This document shows positions 52,205-61,292 of a stretch of DNA of 64,000 nucleotides, one piece after another; positions within the stretch are counted from its first letter, which is position 1, and each line of letters begins with the position of its first letter. Below the pieces are notes generated by a model that was given only the letters and a program-made list of their open reading frames with translations, did no database searches and was not told the origin of the DNA. The position numbers and the translations under genes were made by a program. Source of the DNA: Pseudotabrizicola sp031991825 (GTDB lineage Bacteria; Pseudomonadota; Alphaproteobacteria; Rhodobacterales; Rhodobacteraceae); NCBI GenBank assembly GCA_031991825.1, contig DALYSR010000001.1:62001-126000 (forward strand), given 5' to 3'.

Positions 52205-52612
52205 ATGGCCGACATCGATCCCCGTCTGCAACAGAATTCGCCTTTCGTGGATTTCTTGGGCATGACTCTGGTGTCCAGTGCGCTCGACAAGATCGTGGTT
52301 GAGATGCCGGTGACCGCCGCGCATCTTAACCGTAACGGTGTGCTGCATGGTGGTGCTGTGATGGCTCTGGCAGATTTTGCCGGTGGAATCATGGCCTTGG
52401 TGCAGCTGGATGACAGCGAAGGCACCACCACGATGGAAAGCAAGACGAACTTCTTCCGCTCGATCCCTGCGGGGGATATCGCGCGGGCGGAATCGGTGGT
52501 GCTGCATCATGGGCGCAAGACCACGGTGTCGCAAACCTCGATCTATCGCGGCGATGGCAAGCTATGCGCGCAGGTGGTGCAGACGCAGATGCGCATTCCG
52601 ATCAACGGATAA
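52205..52612 (+). CDS. PaaI-family hotdog thioesterase
   Basis: A 135-residue hotdog-fold acyl-CoA thioesterase. The PaaI/YdiI-type active-site segment is NRNGVLHGGAVMALADFAGGIMAL (about 44-67), followed by TTTMESKTNFFRSIPAGD and SVVLHHGRKTTVSQTSIY. The substrate cannot be inferred. It starts 4 bp after maeB and was probably cotranscribed with it. A clear terminator follows the gene. Confidence 0.9.
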   Translation: MADIDPRLQQNSPFVDFLGMTLVSSALDKIVVEMPVTAAHLNRNGVLHGGAVMALADFAGGIMALVQLDDSEGTTTMESKTNFFRSIPAGDIARAESVVLHHGRKTTVSQTSIYRGDGKLCAQVVQTQMRIPING

Positions 52613-52614
52613 GG

Positions 52615-52643
52615 AAATGGCGGGGCTTTCCCCGCCATTTTCA
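52615..52643 (+). terminator. Terminator after the thioesterase gene
   Basis: Stem AAATGGCGGGG/CCCCGCCATTT with a CTTT loop, just after the stop; it also faces the convergent SCP2 gene (stop 52646). Confidence 0.85.
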
Positions 52644-52645
52644 TT

Positions 52646-52927
52646 TCAGCCCAACAGCTTGGCCAGACCCAGCGCAATCGCCGGATTGCCCGATAGCTTC
52701 AGCTTTCCCGTGGCCAAAGCCATCATCGGGTTCAGCTTGCCCTTCAACAGGCTTTGCAGGTTTTCGGTGCTGAGTTTCAGCGTGCAATCGGTATCGCGCT
52801 CGGTGGTCGTGGCGGTGCCATCGGCCAGAACGATCACGCCCGCATCGCCGCAATCGAATTTCAGCGTGCCGTTGAAGCTTTTGGTTTCCAAGACTTTTGC
52901 AATGTCGCTGGCGATTTTTTCAAGCAT
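52646..52927 (-). CDS. SCP2 sterol-binding domain protein
   Basis: A 93-residue single SCP2 domain, a lipid-binding fold. Segments are MLEKIASDIAKVLETKSFNGTLKFDCG, GVIVLADGTATT, DCTLKLSTENLQSLLKGKLNPMMALATGKLKLSGNPAIALGLAKLL, which match small stand-alone SCP2 proteins of alphaproteobacteria. The ligand is unknown. The ATG at 52927 has GGGGG 5-9 nt upstream; the longer upstream frame (Cys/Pro rich) is not family-like. Confidence 0.9.
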   Translation of the reverse strand: MLEKIASDIAKVLETKSFNGTLKFDCGDAGVIVLADGTATTTERDTDCTLKLSTENLQSLLKGKLNPMMALATGKLKLSGNPAIALGLAKLLG

Positions 52928-52999
52928 GGTGCCCCCCATTTTCGGGCAAGACTGCCGGAAAATGACGCCTGGGCAACAAGGCCGTTGCGTCACGAAATG

Positions 53000-53032
53000 A
53001 AAAAGCCGCATCCCCGAAAGGATGCGGCTTTC
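53000..53032 (-). terminator. Terminator of argG
   Basis: Stem AAAAGCCGCATCC/GGATGCGGCTTT with a CCGAAA loop, 22 bp beyond the argG stop; the minus-strand 3' side is T-rich. Confidence 0.85.
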
Positions 53033-53053
53033 CGGCTAAGCGCGGGGCTTAGA

Positions 53054-54283
53054 TTACTTCTTGGCGACGCGAGCGTTACGGGTCGCAATCAGTTTCAGAC
53101 GCAAAGCGTTCAGATGGATGAAGCCTGCCGCATCGCGCTGATCGTAAGCGCCTGCATCTTCCTCAAACGTCACGTGCTTTTCGGAATAGAGCGAGTGATC
53201 CGACCAGCGTGCCACGGTGGTCGCCTTGCCTTTGTACAGCTTGACGCGAACGGTGCCCGACACATGCTCTTGGGTCTTGTCGATCAGCGCTTGCAGCGCC
53301 TCACGTTCCGGCGAGAACCAGAAGCCGTTGTAGATCAGTTCCGCATAGCGCGGCATGATCGAATCCTTCAGGTGGCCAGCACCCGAATCCAGCGTGATCT
53401 GTTCGATGCCACGGTGGGCTTCCAACAGGATGGTGCCGCCGGGGGTTTCGTAAACGCCGCGCGATTTCATGCCGACGAAACGGTTTTCCACCAGATCCAA
53501 CACGCCCACGCCATGCTTGCCGCCCAGCTCGTTCAGCTTGGTCAGGATGGTCGCAGGCGACATCGCTTCGCCATTGATCGCAACCGCATCGCCTTGCTCG
53601 AAGGTGATCTCGACCAGTTCAGCTTCATCGGGGGCTTGTTCGACCGGAACGGTACGCTGCAGGACATATTCGGGGAATTCTTCCGCCGGATTTTCCAACA
53701 CGCGACCCTCAGACGAGGTGTGCAGCAGGTTCGCATCAACCGAGAACGGCGCGTCGCCGCGCTTGTCTTTCGCCACCGGAATCTGGTTTTCTTCCGCAAA
53801 TTCCAACAGCTTGGTGCGCGAGGTCAGATCCCATAGACGCCACGGCGCGATGGTCTTGATCGACGGGTCCAGAGCGGCCACACCCAGTTCGAAACGCACT
53901 TGGTCGTTGCCTTTGCCGGTCGCACCATGTGCAACGGCATCCGCACCCGATTTCTGTGCCAGCTCGACCAGATATTTCGAAATCAGCGGACGCGCGATCG
54001 AGGTGCCCAGCAGATATTGGCCTTCATAGACCGCATTGGCGCGGAACATCGGGAAGACGAAATCGCGGACGAATTCTTCGCGCAGGTCGAGGATATGGAT
54101 ATTCTCTTCCTTGATGCCCAGCATCACGGCTTTGGCGCGCGCCGGCTCCAGCTCTTCACCTTGACCAAGGTCGGCGGTGAAGGTGACCACTTCGCAACCA
54201 TATTCGGTCTGCAGCCATTTCAGGATGATCGAGGTATCGAGTCCGCCCGAATAGGCAAGCACGACTTTCTTGGGATTGGACAT
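53054..54283 (-). CDS. argG: Argininosuccinate synthase
   Basis: ATP-dependent condensation of citrulline and aspartate in arginine synthesis. The 409-residue protein has the PP-loop KVVLAYSGGLDTSIILKWL, FTADLGQGEEL, GTSIARPLISKYLVELA, AHGATGKGNDQVRFEL, and PGGTILLEAHRGIEQITLD. The ATG at 54283 has AGGAGG upstream; the longer frame in the divergent region is spurious. ilvA is divergent, about 140 bp away. Confidence 0.98.
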   Translation of the reverse strand: MSNPKKVVLAYSGGLDTSIILKWLQTEYGCEVVTFTADLGQGEELEPARAKAVMLGIKEENIHILDLREEFVRDFVFPMFRANAVYEGQYLLGTSIARPLISKYLVELAQKSGADAVAHGATGKGNDQVRFELGVAALDPSIKTIAPWRLWDLTSRTKLLEFAEENQIPVAKDKRGDAPFSVDANLLHTSSEGRVLENPAEEFPEYVLQRTVPVEQAPDEAELVEITFEQGDAVAINGEAMSPATILTKLNELGGKHGVGVLDLVENRFVGMKSRGVYETPGGTILLEAHRGIEQITLDSGAGHLKDSIMPRYAELIYNGFWFSPEREALQALIDKTQEHVSGTVRVKLYKGKATTVARWSDHSLYSEKHVTFEEDAGAYDQRDAAGFIHLNALRLKLIATRNARVAKK

Positions 54284-54422
54284 GGGGACCTCCTTTGCGG
54301 ATATGGCATTGTGGATAGGGGGGATTGATACAATTGGCAATAAATCAAGTCGTAACCGATACAATGTAGCGCCCCTCGGACCGCATCTTGCCAAACCCTA
54401 CGTAAAGGTTCATGCCTTGGGC

Positions 54423-55670
54423 ATGACCAGTTTTGCGACCCAAGCCCGCCTTGCGACAGATGCGCTCCGCGATCTGTTTGATCCCACGCCCTTGCAACGG
54501 AACGACTATTTGTCGAACCGCTATGGCGCTGATATTTGGTTGAAGCGCGAAGACCTGACGCCGGTGCGGTCCTATAAGCTGCGCGGCGCCTTTACCGCGA
54601 TGCGCAAGATCCGCGACGAAGACCCGTCGAAGGATCATTTCGTCTGTGCGTCCGCGGGCAATCACGCGCAGGGCATGGCCTATGCCTGCCGCCATTTCGG
54701 CGTGCAGGGCACCATCTTCATGCCGGTGACAACGCCACAGCAAAAGATTGATAAGACACGGGTTTTCGGCGCAGGTCATGTCGAAATCGTGCTGACGGGC
54801 GATTATTTCGACCAGACTTTGGCCGCATCGAAAACCTTCTGCACCGATCAAGGCGCGGCTTTCCTTGCGCCTTTCGACGATGAGGATGTGATCGCCGGAC
54901 AAGCTTCGGTCGGTGTCGAGATGCTGGCGCAGCTTGGTCAGGCGCCCGATCTGGTGGTGCTGCCGGTCGGCGGTGGCGGCTTGGCGGCGGGGGTGACAAC
55001 CTATCTGCGCGAGGTGGCCCCGCAAACGCAGTTCCGCTTTGTCGAACCCCTTGGCGGCGCGTCGATGAAAGCCGCGCTGACGGCGGGCGGGCCGCAGACC
55101 CTGCCGAAGGTGAATAGCTTCGTGGATGGCGCGGCCGTGGCGCGGCTGGGCGACAAGACCTTCGCGCGTTTGCAATGGGCAAGCCCCGATCAGGTCATGC
55201 TGGCCCCCGAAGACCGTATCTGCATCACCATGCTGTCGATGTTGAATGTCGAAGGCGTGGTGCTGGAACCGGCTGGCGCCTTGTCGATCGATGTGCTGCA
55301 AGACATGGCCGAAGAGATTCGCGGCAAGACGGTGGTTTGCGTCACCTCGGGCGGGAATTTCGACTTCGAGCGGCTGCCGGAAGTGAAGGAACGCGCGCAG
55401 AAATACAGCGGCTTGAAGAAATATTTCATCCTGCGCCTGCCGCAACGCCCCGGCGCTTTGCGTGATTTTCTGGCCATGTTGGGCCCCGATGACGATATCG
55501 CGCGCTTCGAATATCTGAAAAAATCGGCGCGTAACTTCGGGTCAATCCTGATCGGGATCGAAACCAAATCGGCGGATGCCTTCCCCATGCTTTACGCCAA
55601 GCTGGAGGAAGCGGGCATCGATTTCCGTGACATCACCGGCGACGATATTTTGGCCGATTATCTGATCTGA
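54423..55670 (+). CDS. ilvA: Threonine dehydratase (biosynthetic type, one ACT-like domain)
   Basis: PLP enzyme that deaminates threonine to 2-oxobutyrate for isoleucine synthesis. The 415-residue protein has LKREDLTPVRSYKLRGAF (Schiff-base Lys), CASAGNHAQGMAYAC, the phosphate-binding PVGGGGLAAG and a C-terminal ACT-like regulatory region from about 325 (FILRLPQRPGALRDFLAML, IGIETKSADAF). Only one such region is present, against two in E. coli IlvA, as in many alphaproteobacteria. The ATG at 54423 begins the conserved region. Converges on the HPt gene. Confidence 0.95.
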   Translation: MTSFATQARLATDALRDLFDPTPLQRNDYLSNRYGADIWLKREDLTPVRSYKLRGAFTAMRKIRDEDPSKDHFVCASAGNHAQGMAYACRHFGVQGTIFMPVTTPQQKIDKTRVFGAGHVEIVLTGDYFDQTLAASKTFCTDQGAAFLAPFDDEDVIAGQASVGVEMLAQLGQAPDLVVLPVGGGGLAAGVTTYLREVAPQTQFRFVEPLGGASMKAALTAGGPQTLPKVNSFVDGAAVARLGDKTFARLQWASPDQVMLAPEDRICITMLSMLNVEGVVLEPAGALSIDVLQDMAEEIRGKTVVCVTSGGNFDFERLPEVKERAQKYSGLKKYFILRLPQRPGALRDFLAMLGPDDDIARFEYLKKSARNFGSILIGIETKSADAFPMLYAKLEEAGIDFRDITGDDILADYLI

Positions 55671-55677
55671 TCGCCAT

Positions 55678-55980
55678 CTAATGCGACAGGCCACCGATGC
55701 GCGACATGAATTCGTGGCGTGATTGCTGATAGACTTGCCCCAGATGTTCGGGGCAGGTCTTGGGCCCATCGCTGCAACTTTGGGCGAAAGCGCGAAAGCC
55801 CAGACTATGCGCCGCACCACGCAGGAATTCGATATCCTGCTGCAGATCCGACAGGGTGTCACCTTCGGCCATACGGGTCAGGATATGATCCGCCTCGGCC
55901 AGAAATTGCGCCATGATATCTGCGAAGGCATCTTCGCCGATGGCGGTTTGTAAGGCGCGTAATCGCGTCCAGTCGATCAT
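55678..55980 (-). CDS. HPt-like protein lacking the phosphorylatable histidine
   Basis: A 100-residue helical protein. It looks like the stand-alone histidine phosphotransfer proteins of Rhodobacterales, which start MIDW.R...L and carry ...DLHFLKGSALNLGFRAF. Here the corresponding stretch is QQDIEFLRGAAHSLGFRAF: the phosphoacceptor His is Glu51, while the neighbouring Arg54, Gly55 and Leu60-Gly61 fit. A His occurs at position 58, but not in the active position. The protein may be a pseudo-HPt or sequestering partner. It lies on the minus strand alone, 7 bp from the end of ilvA. The family assignment is by pattern from memory. Confidence 0.65.
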   Translation of the reverse strand: MIDWTRLRALQTAIGEDAFADIMAQFLAEADHILTRMAEGDTLSDLQQDIEFLRGAAHSLGFRAFAQSCSDGPKTCPEHLGQVYQQSRHEFMSRIGGLSH

Positions 55981-56097
55981 CTAGGCCCCGCTCACAACGG
56001 TTGGATCTGGCTCAAGTCATTGGCTGTCCAGTTTAATTCCACATCCGGTGCCGGAATTTTTCTGGCCTGCGCGCGCGGCGCAAGCCGATGGCGCCCC

Positions 56098-56550
56098 TTA
56101 GGGTTTTTGTTTTAGCCCTAAAGCTTGGGCAAGAAAGGCCCGGTCCCCAGTATTTTTCAACAGGCTTAACCCTTGGGTCGCGGGCATCCAATGCGCGGTA
56201 TGGCCTGCTTCACGCGGCGGGCAGTGCTGCCGCACGGGGCGGGCCAGATAGATCATGCAGATCTTTTCCGCCCATTTGTCGTAGTCGATCATATAGGTGA
56301 AGCGGCGATAGAACCCCAAGCGGCGCTGGATTTCGATCTTCCAACCGGTTTCTTCAAACACCTCGCGGTGCAGGGCGGGAATCGGATGTTCGCCGGCATC
56401 GATGCCGCCACCGGGCAATTGATATTCGTTATGCGGCTCTGCCTGATAGGTCACCAACAACTCGTCACCGCGCATCAGCACGGCATAGACGCCGGGCCGC
56501 GGTCGGTAAATTTGGCCTGCTTTGACGGATTCGCCATAACGCCGCATCAT
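56098..56550 (-). CDS. NUDIX hydrolase
   Basis: A 150-residue NUDIX protein. The Nudix box is GGGIDAGEHPIPALHREVFEETGWKI, with the canonical G-x5-E-x7-R-E-x-x-E-E-x-G spacing, preceded by PGVYAVLMRGDELLVTYQ. The substrate is not evident. Two adjacent ATGs are possible starts (56550 and 56547), with AAGGGG upstream. Between it and the HPt gene lies a 117-bp gap in which I see no further signal. Confidence 0.9.
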   Translation of the reverse strand: MMRRYGESVKAGQIYRPRPGVYAVLMRGDELLVTYQAEPHNEYQLPGGGIDAGEHPIPALHREVFEETGWKIEIQRRLGFYRRFTYMIDYDKWAEKICMIYLARPVRQHCPPREAGHTAHWMPATQGLSLLKNTGDRAFLAQALGLKQKP

Positions 56551-56624
56551 CTCACCCCTTGGTCACGCGGTTGCCGCGCCTATATTGGCAAGGTATGCCA
56601 AGTTCGGCACTTTAAGGAAACCCC

Positions 56625-57647
56625 ATGACCATTGGTTCGCAGATCGCTTGGGACGATACCGTCCTGCCGTTCCAGCTTGACCTGTCCGACGTGCGCGGGC
56701 GGGTTGTCCGTTTGGACGGCGCTTTGGAAGAAATCTTGTCTCAGCACAAATACCCCGCTTCGATCGAAGCGCTGGTGGCCGAGATCGCTTTGTTGACTGC
56801 TATGATGGGCCAAGCCCTGACTCTGCGCTGGAAACTGAGCCTGCAGGTCCGTGGTAAAGGCGCAGCCCGCCTGATCGCGACCGATTATTATGCACCGCAA
56901 GCCGAAGGCGAGCCTGCGCGTATCCGTGCCTATGCCTCCTATGACGCAGAGCGTCTGGATGAATCGGCTGATCCCTTCGGCCAGATCGGCGAAGGCTATC
57001 TGGCGGTGATGCTGGATCAAGGCGAAGGCACCATGCCTTACGCAGGCATGACCGCAATCGCGGGCAAGTCGCTGACCGAATGTGCGGAAGCCTATTTCGC
57101 GCAATCCGAACAGCTGCCGACCCATTTCCAGTTGGCCTTTGGCAAATCGACCGAACCGGGTCGTGCAAGCCATTGGCGTGGCGGCGGCATCATGCTGCAG
57201 CACATGCCGCAATCGGGCATCAGCGTCTCGGCGGATGCGATCATGGGCGAGGGTGGCGAAGTCACCCATGCCGATATCCTGTCCGGCGATAAGGCTGAAA
57301 ACTGGAACCGTGCGACCGCCTTGCTCGATACCGTGGAACAGATGGAGCTGATCGGCCCGCATGTGACCCCGACCGAACTGCTGGTCCGTCTGTTCCACGA
57401 AGAACAGCCGCGCGTCTATGAGGCGCAGCCGGTGCATTTCGGCTGCTCTTGCTCGGAAGACAAGGTGCGTCAGACGATGTCGATCTATAGCCAGAAAGAC
57501 ATCTCGAAGATGACCACGCCGGAAGGCACGCTGACGGCGGATTGCCAGTTCTGTGGCGCGCATTACGTCATGGACCCGAAAACCTTGGGCTTCGAAGGCG
57601 TCTATGAGACCACCGCCACCGAAGCGGCCGAGGGTGATAATGTCTGA
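56625..57647 (+). CDS. hslO: Redox-regulated chaperone Hsp33
   Basis: Holdase activated by oxidative unfolding of its zinc domain. The 340-residue protein has the N-terminal FQLDLSDVRGRVVRLDGALEEILSQHKYP, the GKGAARLIATDYYA core, and the C-terminal zinc site HFGCSCSEDKV (CxC) with LTADCQFCGAHYVMD (CxxC). All four Cys are intact. It is the first gene of a run hslO-nudix-cca-ABC-RNA methyltransferase; the next gene overlaps by 8 bp. Confidence 0.96.
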   Translation: MTIGSQIAWDDTVLPFQLDLSDVRGRVVRLDGALEEILSQHKYPASIEALVAEIALLTAMMGQALTLRWKLSLQVRGKGAARLIATDYYAPQAEGEPARIRAYASYDAERLDESADPFGQIGEGYLAVMLDQGEGTMPYAGMTAIAGKSLTECAEAYFAQSEQLPTHFQLAFGKSTEPGRASHWRGGGIMLQHMPQSGISVSADAIMGEGGEVTHADILSGDKAENWNRATALLDTVEQMELIGPHVTPTELLVRLFHEEQPRVYEAQPVHFGCSCSEDKVRQTMSIYSQKDISKMTTPEGTLTADCQFCGAHYVMDPKTLGFEGVYETTATEAAEGDNV

Positions 57648-58239
57648 TCTGGCTCGCCTGCAGGACGCCCTCCGGCGAACGGCGGGCGGCTCGTCGGATT
57701 TCGATCTGAACCCCGGCATCCAGATGCCTGCGGGGCGCGCGTTGCGCCCTGCGGGTGTTTTGCTGCCGATCTGGCTGCATCCCCACGATCAGGGGGCGCG
57801 GCTTATACTGACCCAGCGCTCGGCGCAGTTGAAACATCACCCCGGTCAGGTGGCTTTCCCCGGCGGGAAAGTGGACCCCTGTGATGCCGATGCCCGGGCC
57901 GCCGCCCTGCGCGAGGCGCATGAAGAGATCGGCCTTGATCCGCGGGATGTGGAAGTGTTGGGCGAATTGCCCGCGCATGAAACGGTATCCGGCTTTTCGA
58001 TGGTGCCGATTGTCGGGCTGATCCGCGGCGATTTCACCCCTGTCCCCGAAGCCGGCGAGGTGGCCGAAGTCTTCCACCTGCCGCTGGCGCATGTCTTGGA
58101 CCCCCGCAATTATGCCATGCATGAACGCGATTGGCGGGGCCAGACGCGGCGCTATTATGTTTTGCCCTATGGGCCTTATTACGTCTGGGGGGCCACGGCG
58201 CGCGTGCTGCATGGTCTGGCCCAAAGGATGTCACGATGA
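57640..58239 (+). CDS. NUDIX hydrolase, CoA pyrophosphatase (NudL-like)
   Basis: A 199-residue protein with the NuCoA signature preceding and including the Nudix box: LILTQRSAQLKHHPGQVAFPGGKVDPCDADARAAALREAHEEIGL. Members cleave CoA to phosphopantetheine and 3',5'-ADP. The ATG at 57640 lies inside the hslO end. ATGA overlap with cca. Confidence 0.92.
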   Translation: MSDLARLQDALRRTAGGSSDFDLNPGIQMPAGRALRPAGVLLPIWLHPHDQGARLILTQRSAQLKHHPGQVAFPGGKVDPCDADARAAALREAHEEIGLDPRDVEVLGELPAHETVSGFSMVPIVGLIRGDFTPVPEAGEVAEVFHLPLAHVLDPRNYAMHERDWRGQTRRYYVLPYGPYYVWGATARVLHGLAQRMSR

Positions 58240-59399
58240 ATATTCAGGCGGGGAAGATTCAGGCGGGCTGGTTGGCCCATGCGGGCACCCAAGCCCTGTG
58301 CGAGGCGCTGGAAGCCGCAGGCCATCAGCCTTTGTTCGTGGGCGGCTGTGTGCGCAATGCTTTGCTGGGCGAAGCGGTGGCCGATGTCGATATGGCCTGC
58401 GACGCGCGCCCCGAAGTGACCACTGCGATTGCGCAAGCCAAGGGCTTCAAGGTGGTGCCGACAGGGATCGACCATGGCACGGTGACCGTCATCGCCAAGG
58501 GGGCGGTGCATGAGATCACCACCTTCCGCCGCGATGTTCACACCAATGGCCGCCATGCGGTGATCGAATATTCCACCCGTATCGAAGATGATGCGGCGCG
58601 GCGCGATTTCACTATGAATGCGCTTTATGCCGACCGTCGTGGTTTGGTGATTGACCCCTTGGGCGGTCTTGCCGATCTGCAAGCGCGGCATCTGCGGTTT
58701 GTCGGTGATGCCGATGCGCGCATCCGCGAAGATTATCTGCGCATCCTGCGCTTCTTCCGTTTTTACGCGCAATATGGCGATCCCGACCAAGGGATCGATC
58801 CCGAAGGCCTTGCCGCTTGTGCCGCCAATGCCGATGGCATTGCGGGCCTGTCGAAGGAACGGGTCGGCTCTGAAATGCGCAAGCTGCTGGGGGCGCGCGA
58901 TCCGGCCCCCGCATTGGCCGCGATGCAGGCCAGCGGCGTCTTGGCGCAGATCCTGCAAGGCGCTGATGTCAAAGGCATTGCGCCCTTGGTGCATCTGGAA
59001 GGGCTGGCGGGGCGCCTGCCGCGCTGGCTGTGCCGTTTGGCGCTGCTGGGAGGGGATGGCGATTATGAAAACCTGCGGCTGTCGCGGCACGAAGCCCGCG
59101 ATATCGGCCTGATCCGTGACGATCTGGGATCGATGCGCCCGCCTGCGATTCTGGGCTATGCCTTGGGTGCGGATTTGGCGTGGGATGTGATGCTGGCACG
59201 TGCCGTCTTGTTCGAGCAGCCCCTTGCGCCACATATAGGGGATGAGATCGCGCGTGGCGCATCTGCGGTCTTGCCGGTCAGTGCCAAGGATCTGATGCCA
59301 GCATTGCAAGGCGCCGAACTTGGCCGCAAGCTGAAAGCGCTGGAAGCCGCATGGCTTGCCGCCGATCTGCGCCCGACGCGCGACGAACTGCTGGCCTGA
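58236..59399 (+). CDS. cca: CCA tRNA nucleotidyltransferase
   Basis: Adds or repairs the 3'-CCA of tRNAs. The 387-residue protein has the polymerase-beta-type head LFVGGCVRNALLGEAVADVDMACDARPE with the catalytic acidic pair (VDMACD), GIDHGTVTV, FRRDVHTNGRHAVIEYSTRIEDDAARRDFTMNALY and the neck LRILRFFRFYAQYG. The encoded tRNA-Thr already has CCA, so repair may be its main job for that tRNA. ABC exporter gene follows after 42 bp. Confidence 0.94.
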   Translation: MNIQAGKIQAGWLAHAGTQALCEALEAAGHQPLFVGGCVRNALLGEAVADVDMACDARPEVTTAIAQAKGFKVVPTGIDHGTVTVIAKGAVHEITTFRRDVHTNGRHAVIEYSTRIEDDAARRDFTMNALYADRRGLVIDPLGGLADLQARHLRFVGDADARIREDYLRILRFFRFYAQYGDPDQGIDPEGLAACAANADGIAGLSKERVGSEMRKLLGARDPAPALAAMQASGVLAQILQGADVKGIAPLVHLEGLAGRLPRWLCRLALLGGDGDYENLRLSRHEARDIGLIRDDLGSMRPPAILGYALGADLAWDVMLARAVLFEQPLAPHIGDEIARGASAVLPVSAKDLMPALQGAELGRKLKALEAAWLAADLRPTRDELLA

Positions 59400-59441
59400 C
59401 CCCCTTGATCTGGGCCGTCCGGCCCAAGGAAAGGGACGTGA

Positions 59442-61292
59442 ATGTCAATATTGCAGGGCTTGGGCAATCTGGTCGATGCCTTCGATCCGGCGGAAGGCCC
59501 GCCGCCCACCAAGCTTGGTGCCTTCTATCGCTGGTGCATCAAGGGCAGCTGGAAGGCGATCTTTGTCGCCACGGTGATTTCCTGCCTTGCAGGGATATCC
59601 GAAATCCTTGGCGCGACGCTGCTGGGCTGGGTGATCGATGCGGTGACCACGGGATCGGTCGCAGGCTTCTGGGATCGCCACATGGGATTGATCCTGTTGT
59701 TCGCGGGCTTCTACCTGATCCTGCGGCCCTTGGCTTTCACGCTGTCGACGGCGTCAAACGCGATCATCATCGGGCCGAACCTGATGCCGATGGTGCTAAG
59801 CCGTTTGCATCGCTGGACTTTGGGCCAGCCGATCACCTTCTTCGACAACGACTTCGCGGGCCGCATCTCGCAAAAGCAGATGCAGGCGGCGCGCGCCGTG
59901 TCGGATTCGGTGTCGGAGTCGATCAACACCTTGGCCTTTGCGATCGCTTCGGTGGTGGGCTCAGCGGTGTTCTTGCTGACGATCGATTGGCGCATGGGAG
60001 TGGTGCTGATTGTCTGGCTGGCGCTTTATATTGGCGTGATCCGGTATTTCATCCCGAAAGTGCGCGCCAATTCGGCGGCGCGGGCCAATGCGCGGGCTTT
60101 GGTTTCGGGGCAGGTGGTTGATACCATTACCAATATCAAGACGGTGAAGCTGTTCGCCCATGCCGATCACGAAGACCGTGTGGCCATTGAGGCGATGGAA
60201 AGCTTCCGCGACCGTTCGGTCGAATTCGGCGAAATTTCCACATGGTTCCGCGCTTGGCTGATGATGTTGGCGGGGCTTTTGCCGGTGCTGCTGGTCGGTG
60301 GCACGGTCTGGATGTGGAGCCTTGGCATCGCCACGGCGGGTGCGATTGCCGCGGCGGGGGCGATTGCCATCCGGCTGGCGCAGATGTCGGGTTGGGTCAG
60401 CGCGTCCTTCATGGGCATCTATACCTCTGTCGGCGAGGTGGAAGACGCCATGCGCAGTCTGGCCGTGCCCTATAAGCTGAAAGACAGCGACACCGCCGTT
60501 GATCTGCCGCGCGTGAGCGGAGCCGTGCATTTCGATCACGTCACCTTTGCCTATGGCAAGACGCGCGGCGGGGTGAAGGGCTTGGATTTGAACATCCGCG
60601 CGGGCGAGCGGATCGGCATTGTCGGCGCATCGGGGGCGGGGAAATCGACCTTGCTGTCGCTCTTGTTGCGGCTTTACGATCCCGAACAAGGCAAAGTGAC
60701 CTTGGACGGCAATGATCTGCGCGATGTGACGCAGGAAAGCCTGCGCCGTCAGATCGGGATGGTCACGCAGGAAACCGCGATGTTCAACCGATCCGCCCGC
60801 GATAACATCCTTTATGGTCGCCCAGACGCGACAGAGGAAGAAATGATCGCCGCCGCCAAAGCGGCCGAGGCGCATGCGTTCATCTTGCAGATGCAGGATG
60901 ACCGCGGGCGCAAGGGCTATGACGCCTTCTTGGGCGAAAGGGGCGTGAAATTGTCGGGCGGGCAGCGGCAAAGGATCGCTTTGGCGCGGGCTTTTTTGAA
61001 GGATGCGCCGATTTTGGTGCTGGATGAGGCGACATCCGCCTTGGATTCCGAAGTCGAGGCGAATATCCAATCCGCCCTTGACCGCGTGATGCAGGGTAAA
61101 ACCGTTCTCGCCATTGCGCATCGCCTTTCCACCATTGCGGCGATGGACCGGATTGTGGTCTTGGACCAAGGACGGATTGTTGAAGAAGGTAGCCACGAGG
61201 CGCTGTTGGCGCGGAACGGGCTTTATGCCCGTTACTGGAGCCGCCAATCGGGCGGTTTCATCGGAGCGGATGAGAAGGAAGTGACAGAGTGA
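59442..61292 (+). CDS. ABC exporter, fused permease and ATPase
   Basis: A 616-residue half-transporter that should form a homodimer. The N-terminal membrane domain has about six helices over 35-330. The ATPase domain (from about 360) has Walker A GIVGASGAGKSTLLSLLL, the Q-loop MVTQETAMFN, signature KLSGGQRQRIALARAFL, Walker B ILVLDEATSALDSE and H-loop IAHRLSTI. It resembles the MsbA/multidrug group, but the substrate is not readable. It ends in GTGA overlap with the next gene. Confidence 0.93.
   Translation: MSILQGLGNLVDAFDPAEGPPPTKLGAFYRWCIKGSWKAIFVATVISCLAGISEILGATLLGWVIDAVTTGSVAGFWDRHMGLILLFAGFYLILRPLAFTLSTASNAIIIGPNLMPMVLSRLHRWTLGQPITFFDNDFAGRISQKQMQAARAVSDSVSESINTLAFAIASVVGSAVFLLTIDWRMGVVLIVWLALYIGVIRYFIPKVRANSAARANARALVSGQVVDTITNIKTVKLFAHADHEDRVAIEAMESFRDRSVEFGEISTWFRAWLMMLAGLLPVLLVGGTVWMWSLGIATAGAIAAAGAIAIRLAQMSGWVSASFMGIYTSVGEVEDAMRSLAVPYKLKDSDTAVDLPRVSGAVHFDHVTFAYGKTRGGVKGLDLNIRAGERIGIVGASGAGKSTLLSLLLRLYDPEQGKVTLDGNDLRDVTQESLRRQIGMVTQETAMFNRSARDNILYGRPDATEEEMIAAAKAAEAHAFILQMQDDRGRKGYDAFLGERGVKLSGGQRQRIALARAFLKDAPILVLDEATSALDSEVEANIQSALDRVMQGKTVLAIAHRLSTIAAMDRIVVLDQGRIVEEGSHEALLARNGLYARYWSRQSGGFIGADEKEVTE

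Noticed and set aside
50026..52443. 805-codon minus-strand open frame opposite maeB
   Set aside because: Shadow of maeB; repetitive His/Arg/Asp composition and no recognisable domain.
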